NCBI RefSeq assembly: GCF_003386095.1
Contig: NZ_QREG01000002.1
Coordinates: 64,724-128,723, forward strand
From: Marinoscillum furvescens DSM 4134
Lineage (GTDB): Bacteria; Bacteroidota; Bacteroidia; Cytophagales; Cyclobacteriaceae
Length of the DNA stretch: 64,000 nt
Reading direction: 5' to 3'
Numbering within the stretch: position 1 is the stretch's first letter; each line of letters opens with the position of its first letter. Below, piece after piece: positions 9,212-19,459 of the stretch. The translations under genes were made by a program, and so were the position numbers. Under the pieces are notes generated by a model. The model searched no databases. It was not told the DNA's origin and saw only the letters and a list, made by a program, of their open reading frames with translations.

Positions 9212-11173
9212 TCAAATTTCATTTAACACGTCCAATTGCTTCTTCAAGTCCTCTAGTTCTTGTTCCGCACGTGCGATTTTATCTTTGAAATCGTCTTTGA
9301 GCTGTTCTGCATTTTTACTCGCAGCAAAAAACTCCATATTCGTTTTCCAGGTAGCAATATCGTTTTCGATATTGGATATCTTTCGCTTGATAGCTCCTTC
9401 CTTACGATGAATCTTTTGTCCACTATGAGGGCTATTCTTCAGCTTGCTCACCTGCACATGCATCTCCAGGTCACTACGCTGACTGTCTGTCAGGTCTTCA
9501 AGTGCGATAAGCTTGTTGGTAATCTCATCATATCGAGCATGCATCTTTTTGATGGCATTGCGAGGCACAAAACCGATCGCAGCATACTGATCCAACAAAT
9601 CATACACCTGATCCAGCTCAATGGTTTCGGAGTTGATATACGCCTCTAGTGCAGAGCAGATATCTTCCTTCTTTTTCAGGTTTACTTCAAACTCCTTGTT
9701 GCGGTCATTGTGCTTGGCCCTTCTGCGCTCAAAGAAATGATCACAAGCTGCTTTAAACTCCTTGTACACCTCATTTCTGAATTTTTCTGGCACCGGACCT
9801 ATCTCACGCCACTGACTTTGTAGTTTCTTAAGTTCGTTGGCCGTTTTATCAAACTCTTCGCTTTCCTTCAGCTCTTCTGCTTTGGCTAGCAGCTCTTGTT
9901 TCTTTTTAAGATTTTCCTCACGCTGACCTTCCAGGGTTTTAAAGAAAGCACTCTTATTAGCAAAAAATTGCTTGAAATTTGACCAGAAATGCTTGTTGAT
10001 GTCCTTTGCCCGATCTCGTGGAAGCCCCCCTATCTTATCCCAACGCTTTTGCAACTCAAGAATCTCCTTGGTCTTGGAGTTCCATTCGGTAATGCGATCA
10101 GAATTAAATGTTGCAAAATCGCTGGCTTCATCTCCAAGCGCCTGCTTTTTCTCTGCGTTTTCGGCCAGGTCCTTCTTTAAGTGTTCGAAATAATCTTTCC
10201 GCTTCGCGTAGATCTTGTCAGATGCAGCTTTGAAGCGTTGCCAAACCGGTTCCTGATCATCCTTAGGGATGGGGCCTATATGTTTAAATTCCTCATGAAG
10301 CTCATTGAGTTGGAAAATCGCATCTTTTAGATTTTCAAGCTCATCCAACGCCTCGGCTTTGGCACAGAGTTCTAGTTTGGACTCCAAATTCTTTTTACGA
10401 TCCAGCTCCTTCAATTCGAAGTAAATACTTCTGTGATCATAGAAACGGTCGATCAGTGCGTTGTAGTTGGCCCACAGCGTCTTCACGTGTGCCCCAGGCA
10501 CCTGCCCTATAGATTTCCATTCGTTTTGCAGCTCTTTTAGGGCATTGATAGATGCTGTACTTTCTTCACCATCTACTAGCTCACGAAGACGCTCCAGTAA
10601 ATCTTCTTTTTTAGCAAGGTTTTCATCCTTGGTTTTCTCTAGTTGAGCAAAAAACTTTGACTTTTTAGACCTTAGTTTTTCGTACAGGTCAAAAAACTCT
10701 GTATCGATCGCCTCTCCTTTGAAATCAAAATCAGCAGAGTCATTGCCTTCTATGGCCACAAATGCCTCCAAGGCAGCTTCACGCTCCTTGTCGTATATTT
10801 TATCGTAATGAGGTCGGATTTCTTTGAGTGCCTTATCCACTACCCGCATATTTTCTACACTCTCAAACTTTTTGAGGGCATCGAAGAGCTCCTGCTTACT
10901 TGGGTCGTGAAAGTCTAATGTCTCCAACAGTTTCTGTTCCTCACTGTCGTGATCATCATGATCATCACTCTCTTCTTCGGTAGCTTCGCCTTCTGCGGAT
11001 TCCTTTTCAGATTGAGCACTCACCTCTTCAGTGGGTTCTTCTGGTTCTTCAGCTGGTGCAGATGCTGCTTCCTGTGGTTTAGCTTCTTCCGTTGATTCAG
11101 CCTGGGGCTGAACATCCTCCTGAGTTTCTTTGGTTTCCAGATTCTCAGTCACTTTATTTTCCTTATCCTCCAT
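9212..11173 (-). CDS. DUF349-repeat coiled-coil protein
   Basis: 653 residues, ATG at 11173. The first 90 residues are very acidic and low-complexity (Glu, Ala, Pro, Thr and a DDHDDHD stretch). The rest is alpha-helical and carries at least five DUF349-type repeats, recognisable by a shared core: NEWKSIGQVPG, EEFKHIGPIP, KRWDKIGGLPRD, SQWREIGPVPE and AAIGFVPRN. Each is followed by a helix with conserved aromatic residues. A long C-terminal coiled coil ends the protein. DUF349 proteins are widespread in Bacteroidota and of uncertain function; no enzyme motif or membrane segment is visible, so a cytoplasmic structural or binding role is the most that can be said. Confidence 0.9.
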   Translation of the reverse strand: MEDKENKVTENLETKETQEDVQPQAESTEEAKPQEAASAPAEEPEEPTEEVSAQSEKESAEGEATEEESDDHDDHDSEEQKLLETLDFHDPSKQELFDALKKFESVENMRVVDKALKEIRPHYDKIYDKEREAALEAFVAIEGNDSADFDFKGEAIDTEFFDLYEKLRSKKSKFFAQLEKTKDENLAKKEDLLERLRELVDGEESTASINALKELQNEWKSIGQVPGAHVKTLWANYNALIDRFYDHRSIYFELKELDRKKNLESKLELCAKAEALDELENLKDAIFQLNELHEEFKHIGPIPKDDQEPVWQRFKAASDKIYAKRKDYFEHLKKDLAENAEKKQALGDEASDFATFNSDRITEWNSKTKEILELQKRWDKIGGLPRDRAKDINKHFWSNFKQFFANKSAFFKTLEGQREENLKKKQELLAKAEELKESEEFDKTANELKKLQSQWREIGPVPEKFRNEVYKEFKAACDHFFERRRAKHNDRNKEFEVNLKKKEDICSALEAYINSETIELDQVYDLLDQYAAIGFVPRNAIKKMHARYDEITNKLIALEDLTDSQRSDLEMHVQVSKLKNSPHSGQKIHRKEGAIKRKISNIENDIATWKTNMEFFAASKNAEQLKDDFKDKIARAEQELEDLKKQLDVLNEI

Positions 11174-11228
11174 CGTTACGATATCTTCTATGTTGGCAAC
11201 AAACTATAAAATTAATAAATACCCGATA

Positions 11229-11807
11229 CTAATTCAGTCGTGGATCAGTCGGATAATTAGAAATTACGCGGTATTTACCCCCCATGCTTTTGAGGGCCTC
11301 TTGCCAAAGCTCGTCAGGGTTTCTATTAAATACCAATTCTGGCGTGGCCTTTTTGTAAACTATCCAGCTTTTTGCTTCCAGTTCTTCCATCAGCTGCCCC
11401 GGAGACCATCCAGAGTACCCAATAAAGAATTTCACTCGATCTTTTTCCAACTGATGCGTATTGATGGCAGACAACAATCCTTCAAAATCTATCCCCCAGT
11501 AAACGCCATCTACAATTTCCTTATCACCTTTCAACGTGGCTGGTGTATGGTGCAAAAAGTGCAATGTATTCTGCTGCACAGGGCCTCCCACAAAGACCTC
11601 AGAGTCAAACCCTTCTGCTTCTTCCACAAGGTCTGGCAGTGAAGTTTGTGCTTTTTTGTTGAGCACAAAGCCAAAAGAGCCGTTTTCATCATGCTCACAC
11701 AGCAAAATGACTGTTCGCTCAAAGTTTGGGTCCGGCAAATAAGGCTCAGAAATCAGCAAATCACCTCTTTCTGGAGCTATCAATTTATCTGTTGCAAAAT
11801 AATCCAT
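11229..11807 (-). CDS. YqgE/AlgH family protein (DUF179)
   Basis: 192 residues. The N-terminal GDLLISEPYLPDPNFERTVILLCEH, followed by GSFGFVLNK, is the hallmark of the YqgE/AlgH family, and FIGYSGWSPGQLMEEL near residue 132 is its second conserved block. Length is normal. The biochemical role is not established. Its ATG overlaps the stop of miaE by one base (TAATG), so the two are translationally coupled. Confidence 0.93.
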   Translation of the reverse strand: MDYFATDKLIAPERGDLLISEPYLPDPNFERTVILLCEHDENGSFGFVLNKKAQTSLPDLVEEAEGFDSEVFVGGPVQQNTLHFLHHTPATLKGDKEIVDGVYWGIDFEGLLSAINTHQLEKDRVKFFIGYSGWSPGQLMEELEAKSWIVYKKATPELVFNRNPDELWQEALKSMGGKYRVISNYPTDPRLN

Positions 11808-12391
11808 TAGTGCAGGGCGGGTTTTAGTGGTAAACTATTCAAAACAACAGCTTCATCAGCAGTCATCTCCTCTAGTCTTTTATAGACCGCCGATTCGTCG
11901 AAATAGTTGAGAGCCATCTTCACAAATACTTCGCCGTGTTTGGCCTCCGATGCCCACAACTGATGGTAAAATTGTTTTAAATCTGGATCCTCCAACGCTT
12001 CATATACCATGCGAAAGCGCTCGGCACCACGTGTTTCTACAAGAGATGCCAGCAGCAGGCGATCCATAAAGCGTTCTTCTCTACCACTGCGGCATTTGTC
12101 CAACAGCTGCTTTACATAGATATCCTGACCTATCTCATGAGTCAGCTGAATACCTCTGGATTCCATGATTTCATACACAGAACGAAAATGTTCCAACTCT
12201 TCTACTGCAGTATCAATCAGTTCGGGAATGATTTCCAGACGATCGGGATACTTGGCTACAAAGCTCATAGCCATCGCCGAAGCTTTTCGCTCACAATTGG
12301 CATGATCCTTTAGAAACTCATCAAAATCTGCCATCACGGTATCTATCCATTCCTTACTGCTGTCTACAGCCAAATCAATTCTCAACTTCAT
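11807..12391 (-). CDS. miaE: tRNA-(ms2io6A)-hydroxylase MiaE
   Basis: 194 residues with the ferritin-like diiron signature of MiaE. Likely iron ligands are Glu34, Glu65-x-x-His68 (EELEHF), Glu119 (VETRGAERF) and Glu149-x-x-His152 (SEAKHGEVF). The enzyme hydroxylates the isopentenyl group of ms2i6A37 in tRNAs reading U-starting codons, using O2. The gene is first of a two-gene unit with yqgE and is divergent from pdxH across a 138-bp intergenic region. Confidence 0.92.
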   Translation of the reverse strand: MKLRIDLAVDSSKEWIDTVMADFDEFLKDHANCERKASAMAMSFVAKYPDRLEIIPELIDTAVEELEHFRSVYEIMESRGIQLTHEIGQDIYVKQLLDKCRSGREERFMDRLLLASLVETRGAERFRMVYEALEDPDLKQFYHQLWASEAKHGEVFVKMALNYFDESAVYKRLEEMTADEAVVLNSLPLKPALH

Positions 12392-12442
12392 AAAATCCTC
12401 TTTCTATATTAAAATCCCTCTTCTTTTCGCGCTCAGTAAGCG

Positions 12443-12471
12443 TTGAGGTTTTTAGCGAATCTATAACTTTG
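12443..12471 (+). promoter_or_regulatory. Bacteroidota-type promoter of pdxH
   Basis: TTG at 12443-12445, an 18-bp spacer, then TAACTTTG at 12464-12471, matching the Bacteroidota consensus TTG / TAnnTTTG. Transcription would begin near 12478, about 50 nt before the pdxH ATG. Confidence 0.6.
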
Positions 12472-12529
12472 GTTCAAAAACAAATAAAACAATTTTAAAC
12501 CTTATTACTCCACGTAAATTTAAATAAGC

Positions 12530-13174
12530 ATGAGTCTGGACATAGCATCTCTGCGAAACGAATACAGTAAGGCCTCACTAGATCTGGACTCTACCAGCAG
12601 CTCCCCCATAGAGCAGTTTCTGAAATGGTTTGAAGAAGCCCAAAAAAGTGAAATCACTGAACCAAATGCCATGGTGCTAAGTACTGCTGATCTAAAAGGA
12701 TACACGACCCAGCGTACTGTTTTATTAAAAGCTTTTGATGAAAAAGGCTTTGTCTTTTACACCAACTATTCTAGTAAAAAGGCACAGCAAATCAGTGAAA
12801 ACAATCAGGTCTCCTTGTTATTTCCCTGGTATCAGCTAGAGCGCCAGGTGATCATCACTGGAAGAGCCGAAAAAGTAAGTACTGCCGAATCGTTAAAATA
12901 CTTCACCAGCAGACCTAGCGGCAGCCAACTGGGCGCATGGGTATCACACCAAAGTAAAATCATCACTTCGCGGGGTATTTTGGAGCAAAAGCTTAACGAA
13001 ATCAAGGAAAAATTTAAGGACGGCAAAATACCTCTCCCCGATTTTTGGGGCGGATATCGTGTCATCCCAAACAGTATAGAGTTTTGGCAGGGACGCCCTA
13101 GCAGGCTGCATGATCGTATCTATTACTCATCAGACTCTGATAACAACTGGTCTAAACAGCGTCTCTCACCATGA
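12530..13174 (+). CDS. pdxH: Pyridoxine/pyridoxamine 5'-phosphate oxidase
   Basis: 214 residues, normal for PdxH. Conserved blocks include PNAMVLSTAD, RTVLLKAFDEKGFVFYTNYSSKKA (FMN binding), ERQVIITGRAEKV and the C-terminal WGGYRVIPNSIEFWQGRPSRLHDR substrate-binding segment. It oxidises pyridoxine or pyridoxamine phosphate to PLP with FMN and O2. Its stop overlaps the start of the following glycosyltransferase (ATGA), so the two form an operon. Confidence 0.96.
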   Translation: MSLDIASLRNEYSKASLDLDSTSSSPIEQFLKWFEEAQKSEITEPNAMVLSTADLKGYTTQRTVLLKAFDEKGFVFYTNYSSKKAQQISENNQVSLLFPWYQLERQVIITGRAEKVSTAESLKYFTSRPSGSQLGAWVSHQSKIITSRGILEQKLNEIKEKFKDGKIPLPDFWGGYRVIPNSIEFWQGRPSRLHDRIYYSSDSDNNWSKQRLSP

Positions 13175-14388
13175 GCAAAAACATCTACCTGGAGCGCTAT
13201 GCCTCACCCACTATTCACCACAATGAAAAAATAAATTCGGCCGTAGAGCTTATAGTAGTGCTACCCGCATTCGCGGAAAAACACCTGGACAGAGCACTGG
13301 CATCACTACACGCTTGTTCTTTCCCCAAGGAAAAAGCCTGTGTGTTGGTGGTTATCAACGAACCTGAAAATGCCTCACCTTCCATTGTAGCCACCAATGA
13401 TCACGCACAACAAGCTGCCGATGCTATCGATCAAAAGTTTCAGCAGCTTGTTGTCCGGCTAAAACTCCCCCCAAAAAAGGCGGGTGTAGGACTTGCCCGT
13501 AAAATTGGCATGGATGAAGCTGCCCGTTTTTTTGAAAAGCACAACAAAGACGGAATCATTGTCTGCTATGATGCCGATTGTCTGTGCGCTCCCAATTACC
13601 TGGAAGCAATCCACAGCTATTTCCAGCGAAAAGATCGTCTCGTAGGCCACCTTCACTACGAACACACACTCAACGGCCCACACCATCATGAAATCGTGCA
13701 ATACGAGCTCCACCTGAGGTATTATGTAAATGCACTAAGGGTGATTGCGTATCCTCATGCCATCCATACGCTAGGGTCCTGCATCACGGTCACTAGCAAA
13801 GCTTACCAAAAGCAAGGGGGAATGAATACCCGAAAAGCCGGGGAAGATTTTTATTTTCTGCACAAAATGGCCCCATTGGGCGGCATGGGTGAAATCAATG
13901 GCACAACGATCTATCCTTCTGACCGCACCTCAGACCGTGTACCCTTTGGCACTGGCCACGCAATAGATAAAATCTTAAAAACCGCACAGTACGAAACCTA
14001 CAACCCGAAAGTCTACGAGTGTTTGTCACCGATCAACGAGGACTTGCAAAGCTGGTTTACAGCACCGGCTTCTCAACTAGATAAGGTTTCAGTTTGTCTG
14101 GATGACTTCCTACAAGCCTCCAATTTTCAAGAAGAACTTGATAAGATTATTAATCAATCAGGAAGTTTTGAAAACTTTAGGCAACGCTATTATGCCTGGT
14201 GGGATGGATTTAAAGTATTAAAATACATTCACTTTGCCCGGGATCATCACTACCCTAACGTGGCACTACAAGAAGCGCTAGAATGGCTGGGGAAGCAAAC
14301 AAAGCTCAATCTTCACAAACAGCCCGCCGAACAACAACTTGCCACGCTCAGAGCATATGATCGTACAGCCAATTATCAGATCAGGTGA
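13171..14388 (+). CDS. Family-2-type glycosyltransferase, target unknown
   Basis: 405 residues, no membrane segment seen. The N-terminus has the GT-A-like start ELIVVLPAFAE, and CYDADCL at about residue 131 supplies a DxD-like metal/nucleotide motif. A central block (TLGSCITVTSKAYQKQGGM, then KAGEDFYFLHKMA) matches the GT2 pattern of acceptor loop and ED acid. The C-terminal part (about 270-405) is helical and unrecognised. It overlaps pdxH by 4 bp and converges with bshB1, overlapping its 3' end by 13 bp. Substrate and pathway are not evident. Confidence 0.72.
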   Translation: MSKNIYLERYASPTIHHNEKINSAVELIVVLPAFAEKHLDRALASLHACSFPKEKACVLVVINEPENASPSIVATNDHAQQAADAIDQKFQQLVVRLKLPPKKAGVGLARKIGMDEAARFFEKHNKDGIIVCYDADCLCAPNYLEAIHSYFQRKDRLVGHLHYEHTLNGPHHHEIVQYELHLRYYVNALRVIAYPHAIHTLGSCITVTSKAYQKQGGMNTRKAGEDFYFLHKMAPLGGMGEINGTTIYPSDRTSDRVPFGTGHAIDKILKTAQYETYNPKVYECLSPINEDLQSWFTAPASQLDKVSVCLDDFLQASNFQEELDKIINQSGSFENFRQRYYAWWDGFKVLKYIHFARDHHYPNVALQEALEWLGKQTKLNLHKQPAEQQLATLRAYDRTANYQIR

Positions 14389-15122
14389 TACAGGTCTTTA
14401 ACGCCAAGAAACTGCTTTGTAGTAAACCCCTCAGCAAACCTCACTCCTATCCTATGGCCATATTCTATTGCTCTGGCTTCTATCATCTGCATAAATTCAG
14501 GCTTTGAAATATAAGTCTGAGGTTCATTACTTTCAGGATTATAAAACTGAGATTTATAGGCTCGGATGGCTTCCATCTTTTTGGCATGAGCCTCGCTGAT
14601 GTCTACAAAAAAGTCAGGATTTTGTGACACACTCTGGATAGCAAAGTATAGCTTTTTGGGGCGCCAGGCTGCTTGCTCATCACCGTTCTCATCTGTGGTT
14701 TTCACCATCTTCAGACCCGCTTTGAAACAAGCTTCTTCCACGAGCTGTGCACCTTTGCCATGATCGGGGTGTCGATCATAAGTAGCATTGGTAAGAACAA
14801 CATCTGGCTGATATTTTCTGATTTTCTCCACTAAGGCCAATTGATGCGACTCATCATTCACAAAAAATGAATCACGAAAACCCATATTCTCACGTACTGA
14901 TAGCCCCATAATTTCAGCTGCTGCTTGAGCTTCCTCCTGTCGTTGGGCTGGAGTACCTCTGGTACCCAACTCACCCTGAGTGAGGTCAATTATGCCCGTA
15001 GTATAGCCCCGATCGAGGTGACTGATTAGGGTACCCGCACAGGACAACTCCACATCATCCGGATGTGCCGCAATGGCTAAAATATTGATTTTTTGTTGCT
15101 CCATTTCGTTTTCCTGATCCAT
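14376..15122 (-). CDS. bshB1: Bacillithiol biosynthesis deacetylase BshB1
   Basis: 248 residues of the PIG-L/LmbE zinc deacetylase family. Metal-ligand motif AHPDD lies at residues 19-23, and the second motif HPDH at 118-121. TQGELGTRGTPAQRQEEAQAAA is characteristic of the BshB1 subgroup that deacetylates GlcNAc-malate to GlcN-malate in bacillithiol synthesis. An alternative start at Met7 is possible. A thioredoxin reductase gene lies upstream on the same strand behind a strong terminator, so the two are transcribed separately despite both concerning thiol redox. Confidence 0.9.
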   Translation of the reverse strand: MDQENEMEQQKINILAIAAHPDDVELSCAGTLISHLDRGYTTGIIDLTQGELGTRGTPAQRQEEAQAAAEIMGLSVRENMGFRDSFFVNDESHQLALVEKIRKYQPDVVLTNATYDRHPDHGKGAQLVEEACFKAGLKMVKTTDENGDEQAAWRPKKLYFAIQSVSQNPDFFVDISEAHAKKMEAIRAYKSQFYNPESNEPQTYISKPEFMQMIEARAIEYGHRIGVRFAEGFTTKQFLGVKDLYHLI

Positions 15123-15157
15123 TTAAAATAATGAGCAGATCTCAAACAACCTGTAAT

Positions 15158-15184
15158 AAAAAAGGTCCCGAACACGTCGGGACC
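15158..15184 (-). terminator. Rho-independent terminator after trxB
   Basis: An 8-bp perfect stem (GGTCCCGA/TCGGGACC) with a 5-nt loop, followed on the minus strand by six T (plus-strand A at 15158-15163). It lies 33 bp beyond the trxB stop. Confidence 0.92.
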
Positions 15185-15216
15185 AATTTGATTTTTGATT
15201 TTAGGGACAATATCTA

Positions 15217-16173
15217 TTAAAGTGCAGCCTCTTGCAACTCCACTTCTTTTTCTGCGATAAACTTCTCAGCATCAAGAGCGCCCATACAGCCGCTGCCTGC
15301 AGCAGTCACTGCCTGGCGATAGATCTTATCTTGTGCATCACCTGTAGCAAAAACTCCAGGGATATTAGTTTTAGAAGTGCCTGGGATCGTTTTGATATAT
15401 CCAGCCTCATCCATATCCAGATAATCTTTGAAAATGTCCGTGTTTGGTTTGTGACCAATCGCCACAAAGAAGCCCTGCACATCTAGCTCGCGCTCTTCTC
15501 CGGTCACGGTGTCTTTTAGACGCACACCACTCACTTCTTCGTCACCCAAAACTTCTACAGTCTCAGTATTCCAAAGCACCTCGATATTAGGTGAGTTAGC
15601 TACTCGCTGTTGCATGATCTTACTCGCACGCATTTCATCACGCCTTACGAGCATATACACTTTATTTACCAGCTTAGAAAGATAAGTAGCTTCTTCTGCA
15701 GCAGTATCTCCTGCTCCTACGATAGCTACATCCTGACCTCTAAAAAAGAAGCCGTCGCATACCGCACATGCGGAAACACCTTTCCCGTTGAGCCGCTGCT
15801 CGCTTTCCAAGCCTAGCCATTTAGCTGATGCGCCTGTAGAAATGATAACAGCCTCCGCTTCGATTTCTGTTTTGTTATCTACCGTCACTTTGTGTGGCCA
15901 TCCGGAGAAATCTACTCCGGTCACCATTCCACTGCGAATATCTGTTCCAAAACGCTCAGCCTGTTTTTGAAAATCCACCATCATCTGAGGCCCCATGACA
16001 CCTTCTGGATATCCGGGATAGTTTTCTACATCAGTAGTGATAGTCAACTGCCCACCTGGCTGACCTCCTTGATAGAGTACGGGTTTCATACCTGCCCGGG
16101 CAGCATAAACTGCCGCAGTAAATCCCGCAGGACCTGATCCGATAATTAGAACTTTTACTTTTTCGTTTGCCAT
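15217..16173 (-). CDS. trxB: Thioredoxin-disulfide reductase
   Basis: 318 residues. The FAD-binding GSGPAGFTAAVYAARAG is at 12-28, the redox-active CAVC pair at Cys136/Cys139, the NADPH-binding GAGDTAAEEATYL at about 153-165, and the C-terminal FAD motif FATGDAQDKIYRQ near 285. It reduces thioredoxin with NADPH in the cytoplasm. It is followed by a strong terminator and preceded by rpoD on the same strand, with 97 bp between. Confidence 0.97.
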   Translation of the reverse strand: MANEKVKVLIIGSGPAGFTAAVYAARAGMKPVLYQGGQPGGQLTITTDVENYPGYPEGVMGPQMMVDFQKQAERFGTDIRSGMVTGVDFSGWPHKVTVDNKTEIEAEAVIISTGASAKWLGLESEQRLNGKGVSACAVCDGFFFRGQDVAIVGAGDTAAEEATYLSKLVNKVYMLVRRDEMRASKIMQQRVANSPNIEVLWNTETVEVLGDEEVSGVRLKDTVTGEERELDVQGFFVAIGHKPNTDIFKDYLDMDEAGYIKTIPGTSKTNIPGVFATGDAQDKIYRQAVTAAGSGCMGALDAEKFIAEKEVELQEAAL

Positions 16174-16270
16174 TATATCTTACTCAAATTTCAAACCTCT
16201 ATAACCAACGTTCAGAAAGACAAAAGGTCTCAATTATCTCCAACAAAAATCCAGAGTGTCTTCCAGATTA

Positions 16271-17134
16271 CTATCCGAGATAGGTTTTGAGTGATTTTGA
16301 CCTGGAAGTATTGCGCAGCCTGCGAATTGCCTTTTCTTTGATTTGGCGAACACGCTCTCTGGTAAGTTGAAATTTCTCTCCTATTTCCTCCAGAGTGAGT
16401 GCCTGACGACCATTGAGCCCAAAATACAAGGCTACCACATCAGACTCACGAGTGGTGAGTGTAGCCAATACACGCTGTACTTCACGCCGGAGCGAGTCAC
16501 ACAGCAGCACATTGTCTGGTGGCGTATCATCATCACTTTCCAGTACATCCAATAGCGTACTCTCTTCGCCTCCGGCGAAAGGAGCATCCATTGAAATATG
16601 TCTTCCTGAAATTTTTATAGTGTCAATGACTTCATCCTCTGACACTTCAAGCATTTCGGCCATTTCCACTGGAGATGGCTCACGCTCAAACTTCTGCTCA
16701 AGCTCCGAAAATGCTTTGGAAATCTTATTAAGTGAACCTACACGATTGAGCGGAAGTCGAACGATTCGAGACTGCTCAGCCAATGCCTGAAGTATGGATT
16801 GCCTAATCCACCAAACTGCATAGGAGATAAATTTAAACCCCCTGGTTTCATCAAAACGCTGGGCGGCTTTGATCAACCCGAGATTGCCTTCGTTGATTAG
16901 ATCTCCCAACGTAAGCCCCTGGTTTTGGTACTGTTTGGCTACAGAAACCACAAAGCGTAAGTTTGCTTTGGTCAGCTTATCCAGAGCCAGCTGATCGCCT
17001 TCTTTGATGCGTTTAGCCAACTCCACCTCCTGCTCGGCGGTGATAAGTTCTACTTTTCCGATTTCTTGCAAATACTTATCGAGAGATTCACTCTCCCGAT
17101 TCGTAATCTGCTTACTAATTTTTAACTGTCTCAT
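16271..17134 (-). CDS. rpoD: Primary RNA polymerase sigma factor (RpoD/SigA)
   Basis: 287 residues, the short form usual in Bacteroidota, lacking the large region 1.1 of proteobacterial sigma-70. Region 1.2 starts at [16 protein letters not shown]. Region 2 has [36 protein letters not shown] and [13 protein letters not shown]. Region 3 starts near [10 protein letters not shown]. Region 4 has [20 protein letters not shown]. It directs most transcription and would recognise the TTG/TAnnTTTG promoters seen in this window. A long hairpin lies in its 5' untranslated region (17139-17183). Confidence 0.97.
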   Translation of the reverse strand: MRQLKISKQITNRESESLDKYLQEIGKVELITAEQEVELAKRIKEGDQLALDKLTKANLRFVVSVAKQYQNQGLTLGDLINEGNLGLIKAAQRFDETRGFKFISYAVWWIRQSILQALAEQSRIVRLPLNRVGSLNKISKAFSELEQKFEREPSPVEMAEMLEVSEDEVIDTIKISGRHISMDAPFAGGEESTLLDVLESDDDTPPDNVLLCDSLRREVQRVLATLTTRESDVVALYFGLNGRQALTLEEIGEKFQLTRERVRQIKEKAIRRLRNTSRSKSLKTYLG

Positions 17135-17138
17135 TTAT

Positions 17139-17183
17139 GGCGATGTTTTGTAAAGCTGTGCCTAAAAAGACACAGCTATCGCC
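17139..17183. other. Long imperfect hairpin between pnp and rpoD
   Basis: GGCGAT (17139-17144) and AGCTGTG (17154-17160) pair with CACAGCT (17171-17177) and ATCGCC (17178-17183), leaving a 10-nt terminal loop and a one-sided bulge. It starts 5 bp from the rpoD ATG. There is no T-run, so it is not a normal terminator; an mRNA processing or RNase site is possible (inference). Confidence 0.6.
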
Positions 17184-17200
17184 AATAAATTTAATCAGCT

Positions 17201-19336
17201 TTATTTTGCTTTCTCCGGTTTAGGAAGTAAAACTTTTCGTGACAATCGGTATTTACCCGTTTTTTTGTCGATTTCGATAAGCTTCACTTTGATTTCCTCA
17301 CCTACCTCAAGGATTTCTTCCACGTTTTCTACACGCTCCCATTTGATCTCTGAGATATGGAGTAGTCCGTCTTTTCCAGGTAGTATTTCCACAAAAGCAC
17401 CGAATGGCATGATGGCTTTCACCTTGCCTTCGTACACTTCGCCTACTTCCGGCACAGCTACGATTGCTTTGATTCTACCTACAGCATCATCTAGTGAACT
17501 CTTGTCAGCAGCAAAAACACTTACCATGCCACCCTTTTCAGTTTCTTCGATGGTCACAGTAGCACCAGACTCACGTTGGATTTCCTGAACGATTTTACCT
17601 CCAGGTCCGATTACCGCACCGATCATATCACGCTCGATATTGATCTGTACCAGTCTAGGCGCATTGTCTTTCATCTCTTCTCTTGGCGCAGAGAGGGTCT
17701 TGTTCATCTCGTTAAGGATGTGAGCTCTACCTCTGTTTGCCTGAGCAAGGGCTTCTTTCAACACATCGTATGACAGACCATCGATTTTTATGTCCATCTG
17801 ACAAGCGGTAATTCCTTTGTCAGTACCTGTTACTTTGAAGTCCATATCACCAAGGTGATCCTCATCTCCAAGGATATCAGACAGCACTGCGTATCGTCCA
17901 GTTTCGCTATCAGAGATCATCCCCATAGCTATACCCGACACCGGGCTTTTCAGGTTAATACCTGCGTCCATCATAGCCAAAGAGCCGGCGCATACAGTTG
18001 CCATAGATGACGAACCATTAGACTCCAGGATATCAGACACCACACGTATGGTATATGGGTTATCATCAGTAGGAATCATAGGTTTCAATGCACGCATAGC
18101 AAGGTTTCCATGTCCTACTTCACGTCTACCCGGACCTCTGTTTGGTCTTACTTCGCCAGTAGAAAACCCTGGGAAGTTGTAGTGTAGAATAAATTTATTG
18201 TATCCAGAGATCATCGCACCGTCGATCATCTGCTCGTCCATTTTAGAACCAAGCGTTACAGTAGTCAATGATTGCGTTTCACCACGTGTAAACACCGCAG
18301 AACCGTGCGCTGATGGCAACACGTCTACTTCACTCCAGATAGGTCTGATTTCTTCCAAATCACGTCCATCCAGACGTTTCTTGGTATCTAAAACACAGTT
18401 TCTTACTGCGTTTTTCTGTACTTCTTTGAAATACTTTCCTACCAGAAAGCCATCGAGTTCTTCCAATTCCTCCTCGCTGTATTGCGCCAGGAATGACTCT
18501 TTTACCGCGTCAAAAGCTTCGCTTCTTTCGGTCTTATTGGCACTTCCTTTCTTAGCTATATCATAGCATGCCTGGTAGCAATGCTCCTGAATCTTGGCTC
18601 TAAGCTCTTCATCAGATGGCTCGTGATCGTACTCACGCTTTGTGGTAGCGCCTACTTCCTCAGCAAGCTCCACCTGTGCCTGACACTGTACTTTGATCGC
18701 TTCATGAGCAACCTGAATAGCTTCAAGCATTTCCTCTTCAGAAACTTCTTTAGACTCACCTTCTACCATCATGATGTTGTCTAGAGTACCAGCAACGATC
18801 AGATCAAGGGTAGCTTCTTCCATTTGAGTAGGTGAAGGGTTAACGATGTATTCGTCTCCCACCTTCACTGTGCGTACTTCTGAGATAGGTCCATCAAACG
18901 GAATATCCGACACACTAAGAGCTGCAGATGCCGCCAATGCTGCTAGTGCATCTGGCATTACATTAGCATCGGCAGAGATAAGTGATAGCATTACCTGAGT
19001 ATCCGCATGATAATCAGACGGGAACAAAGGCCTAAGGGCTCTATCTACCAAACGGCAGATCAGCACTTCATAATCAGAGAGTTTACCTTCTCTTTTCAAA
19101 AACCCACCAGGGATTTTTCCTGCTGCAGCAAATTTCTCCTGATAGTCTACAGATAGGGGAAGGAAGTCAACTCCTTCTTTAGCTTCTTTGCTGGAAACCA
19201 CTGTAGCTAGAATCATGGTATCACCCATGCGTACTACTACAGAGCCATCAGCTTGTTTTGCCAGGCGACCTGTCTCGATAGAGATTTCTCTACCATCAGC
19301 CAGTGCCAGTTTCTTAACCGTGTATTGAGGCTTCAT
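17201..19336 (-). CDS. pnp: Polyribonucleotide nucleotidyltransferase (PNPase)
   Basis: 711 residues. Two RNase PH-like domains (about 10-230 and 320-560), with FTRGETQSL and the catalytic region [10 protein letters not shown]...[19 protein letters not shown], are followed by a KH domain (about 565-620, [15 protein letters not shown]) and an S1 domain (about 630-705). The enzyme degrades RNA 3' to 5' with phosphate. rpsO lies just upstream on the same strand with a terminator between, the widely conserved rpsO-pnp order. Confidence 0.98.
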   Translation of the reverse strand: MKPQYTVKKLALADGREISIETGRLAKQADGSVVVRMGDTMILATVVSSKEAKEGVDFLPLSVDYQEKFAAAGKIPGGFLKREGKLSDYEVLICRLVDRALRPLFPSDYHADTQVMLSLISADANVMPDALAALAASAALSVSDIPFDGPISEVRTVKVGDEYIVNPSPTQMEEATLDLIVAGTLDNIMMVEGESKEVSEEEMLEAIQVAHEAIKVQCQAQVELAEEVGATTKREYDHEPSDEELRAKIQEHCYQACYDIAKKGSANKTERSEAFDAVKESFLAQYSEEELEELDGFLVGKYFKEVQKNAVRNCVLDTKKRLDGRDLEEIRPIWSEVDVLPSAHGSAVFTRGETQSLTTVTLGSKMDEQMIDGAMISGYNKFILHYNFPGFSTGEVRPNRGPGRREVGHGNLAMRALKPMIPTDDNPYTIRVVSDILESNGSSSMATVCAGSLAMMDAGINLKSPVSGIAMGMISDSETGRYAVLSDILGDEDHLGDMDFKVTGTDKGITACQMDIKIDGLSYDVLKEALAQANRGRAHILNEMNKTLSAPREEMKDNAPRLVQINIERDMIGAVIGPGGKIVQEIQRESGATVTIEETEKGGMVSVFAADKSSLDDAVGRIKAIVAVPEVGEVYEGKVKAIMPFGAFVEILPGKDGLLHISEIKWERVENVEEILEVGEEIKVKLIEIDKKTGKYRLSRKVLLPKPEKAK

Positions 19337-19410
19337 AAATGTTGTGTATTAAATAATGATGTGTTTTCAGGAGCCCCATATAATTACTGTCTTGACCAGG
19401 CGCCTGAGAT

Positions 19411-19440
19411 AAAAAAAGGGAATCCTGAGTTGAATTCCCC
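19411..19440 (-). terminator. Terminator between rpsO and pnp
   Basis: GGGAAT/ATTCCC stem with a 10-nt loop, followed on the minus strand by seven T (plus-strand A at 19411-19417). It lies about 20 bp past the rpsO stop and probably attenuates readthrough into pnp. Confidence 0.8.
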
Positions 19441-19459
19441 CTTAAAATTGTCCTTAAAA

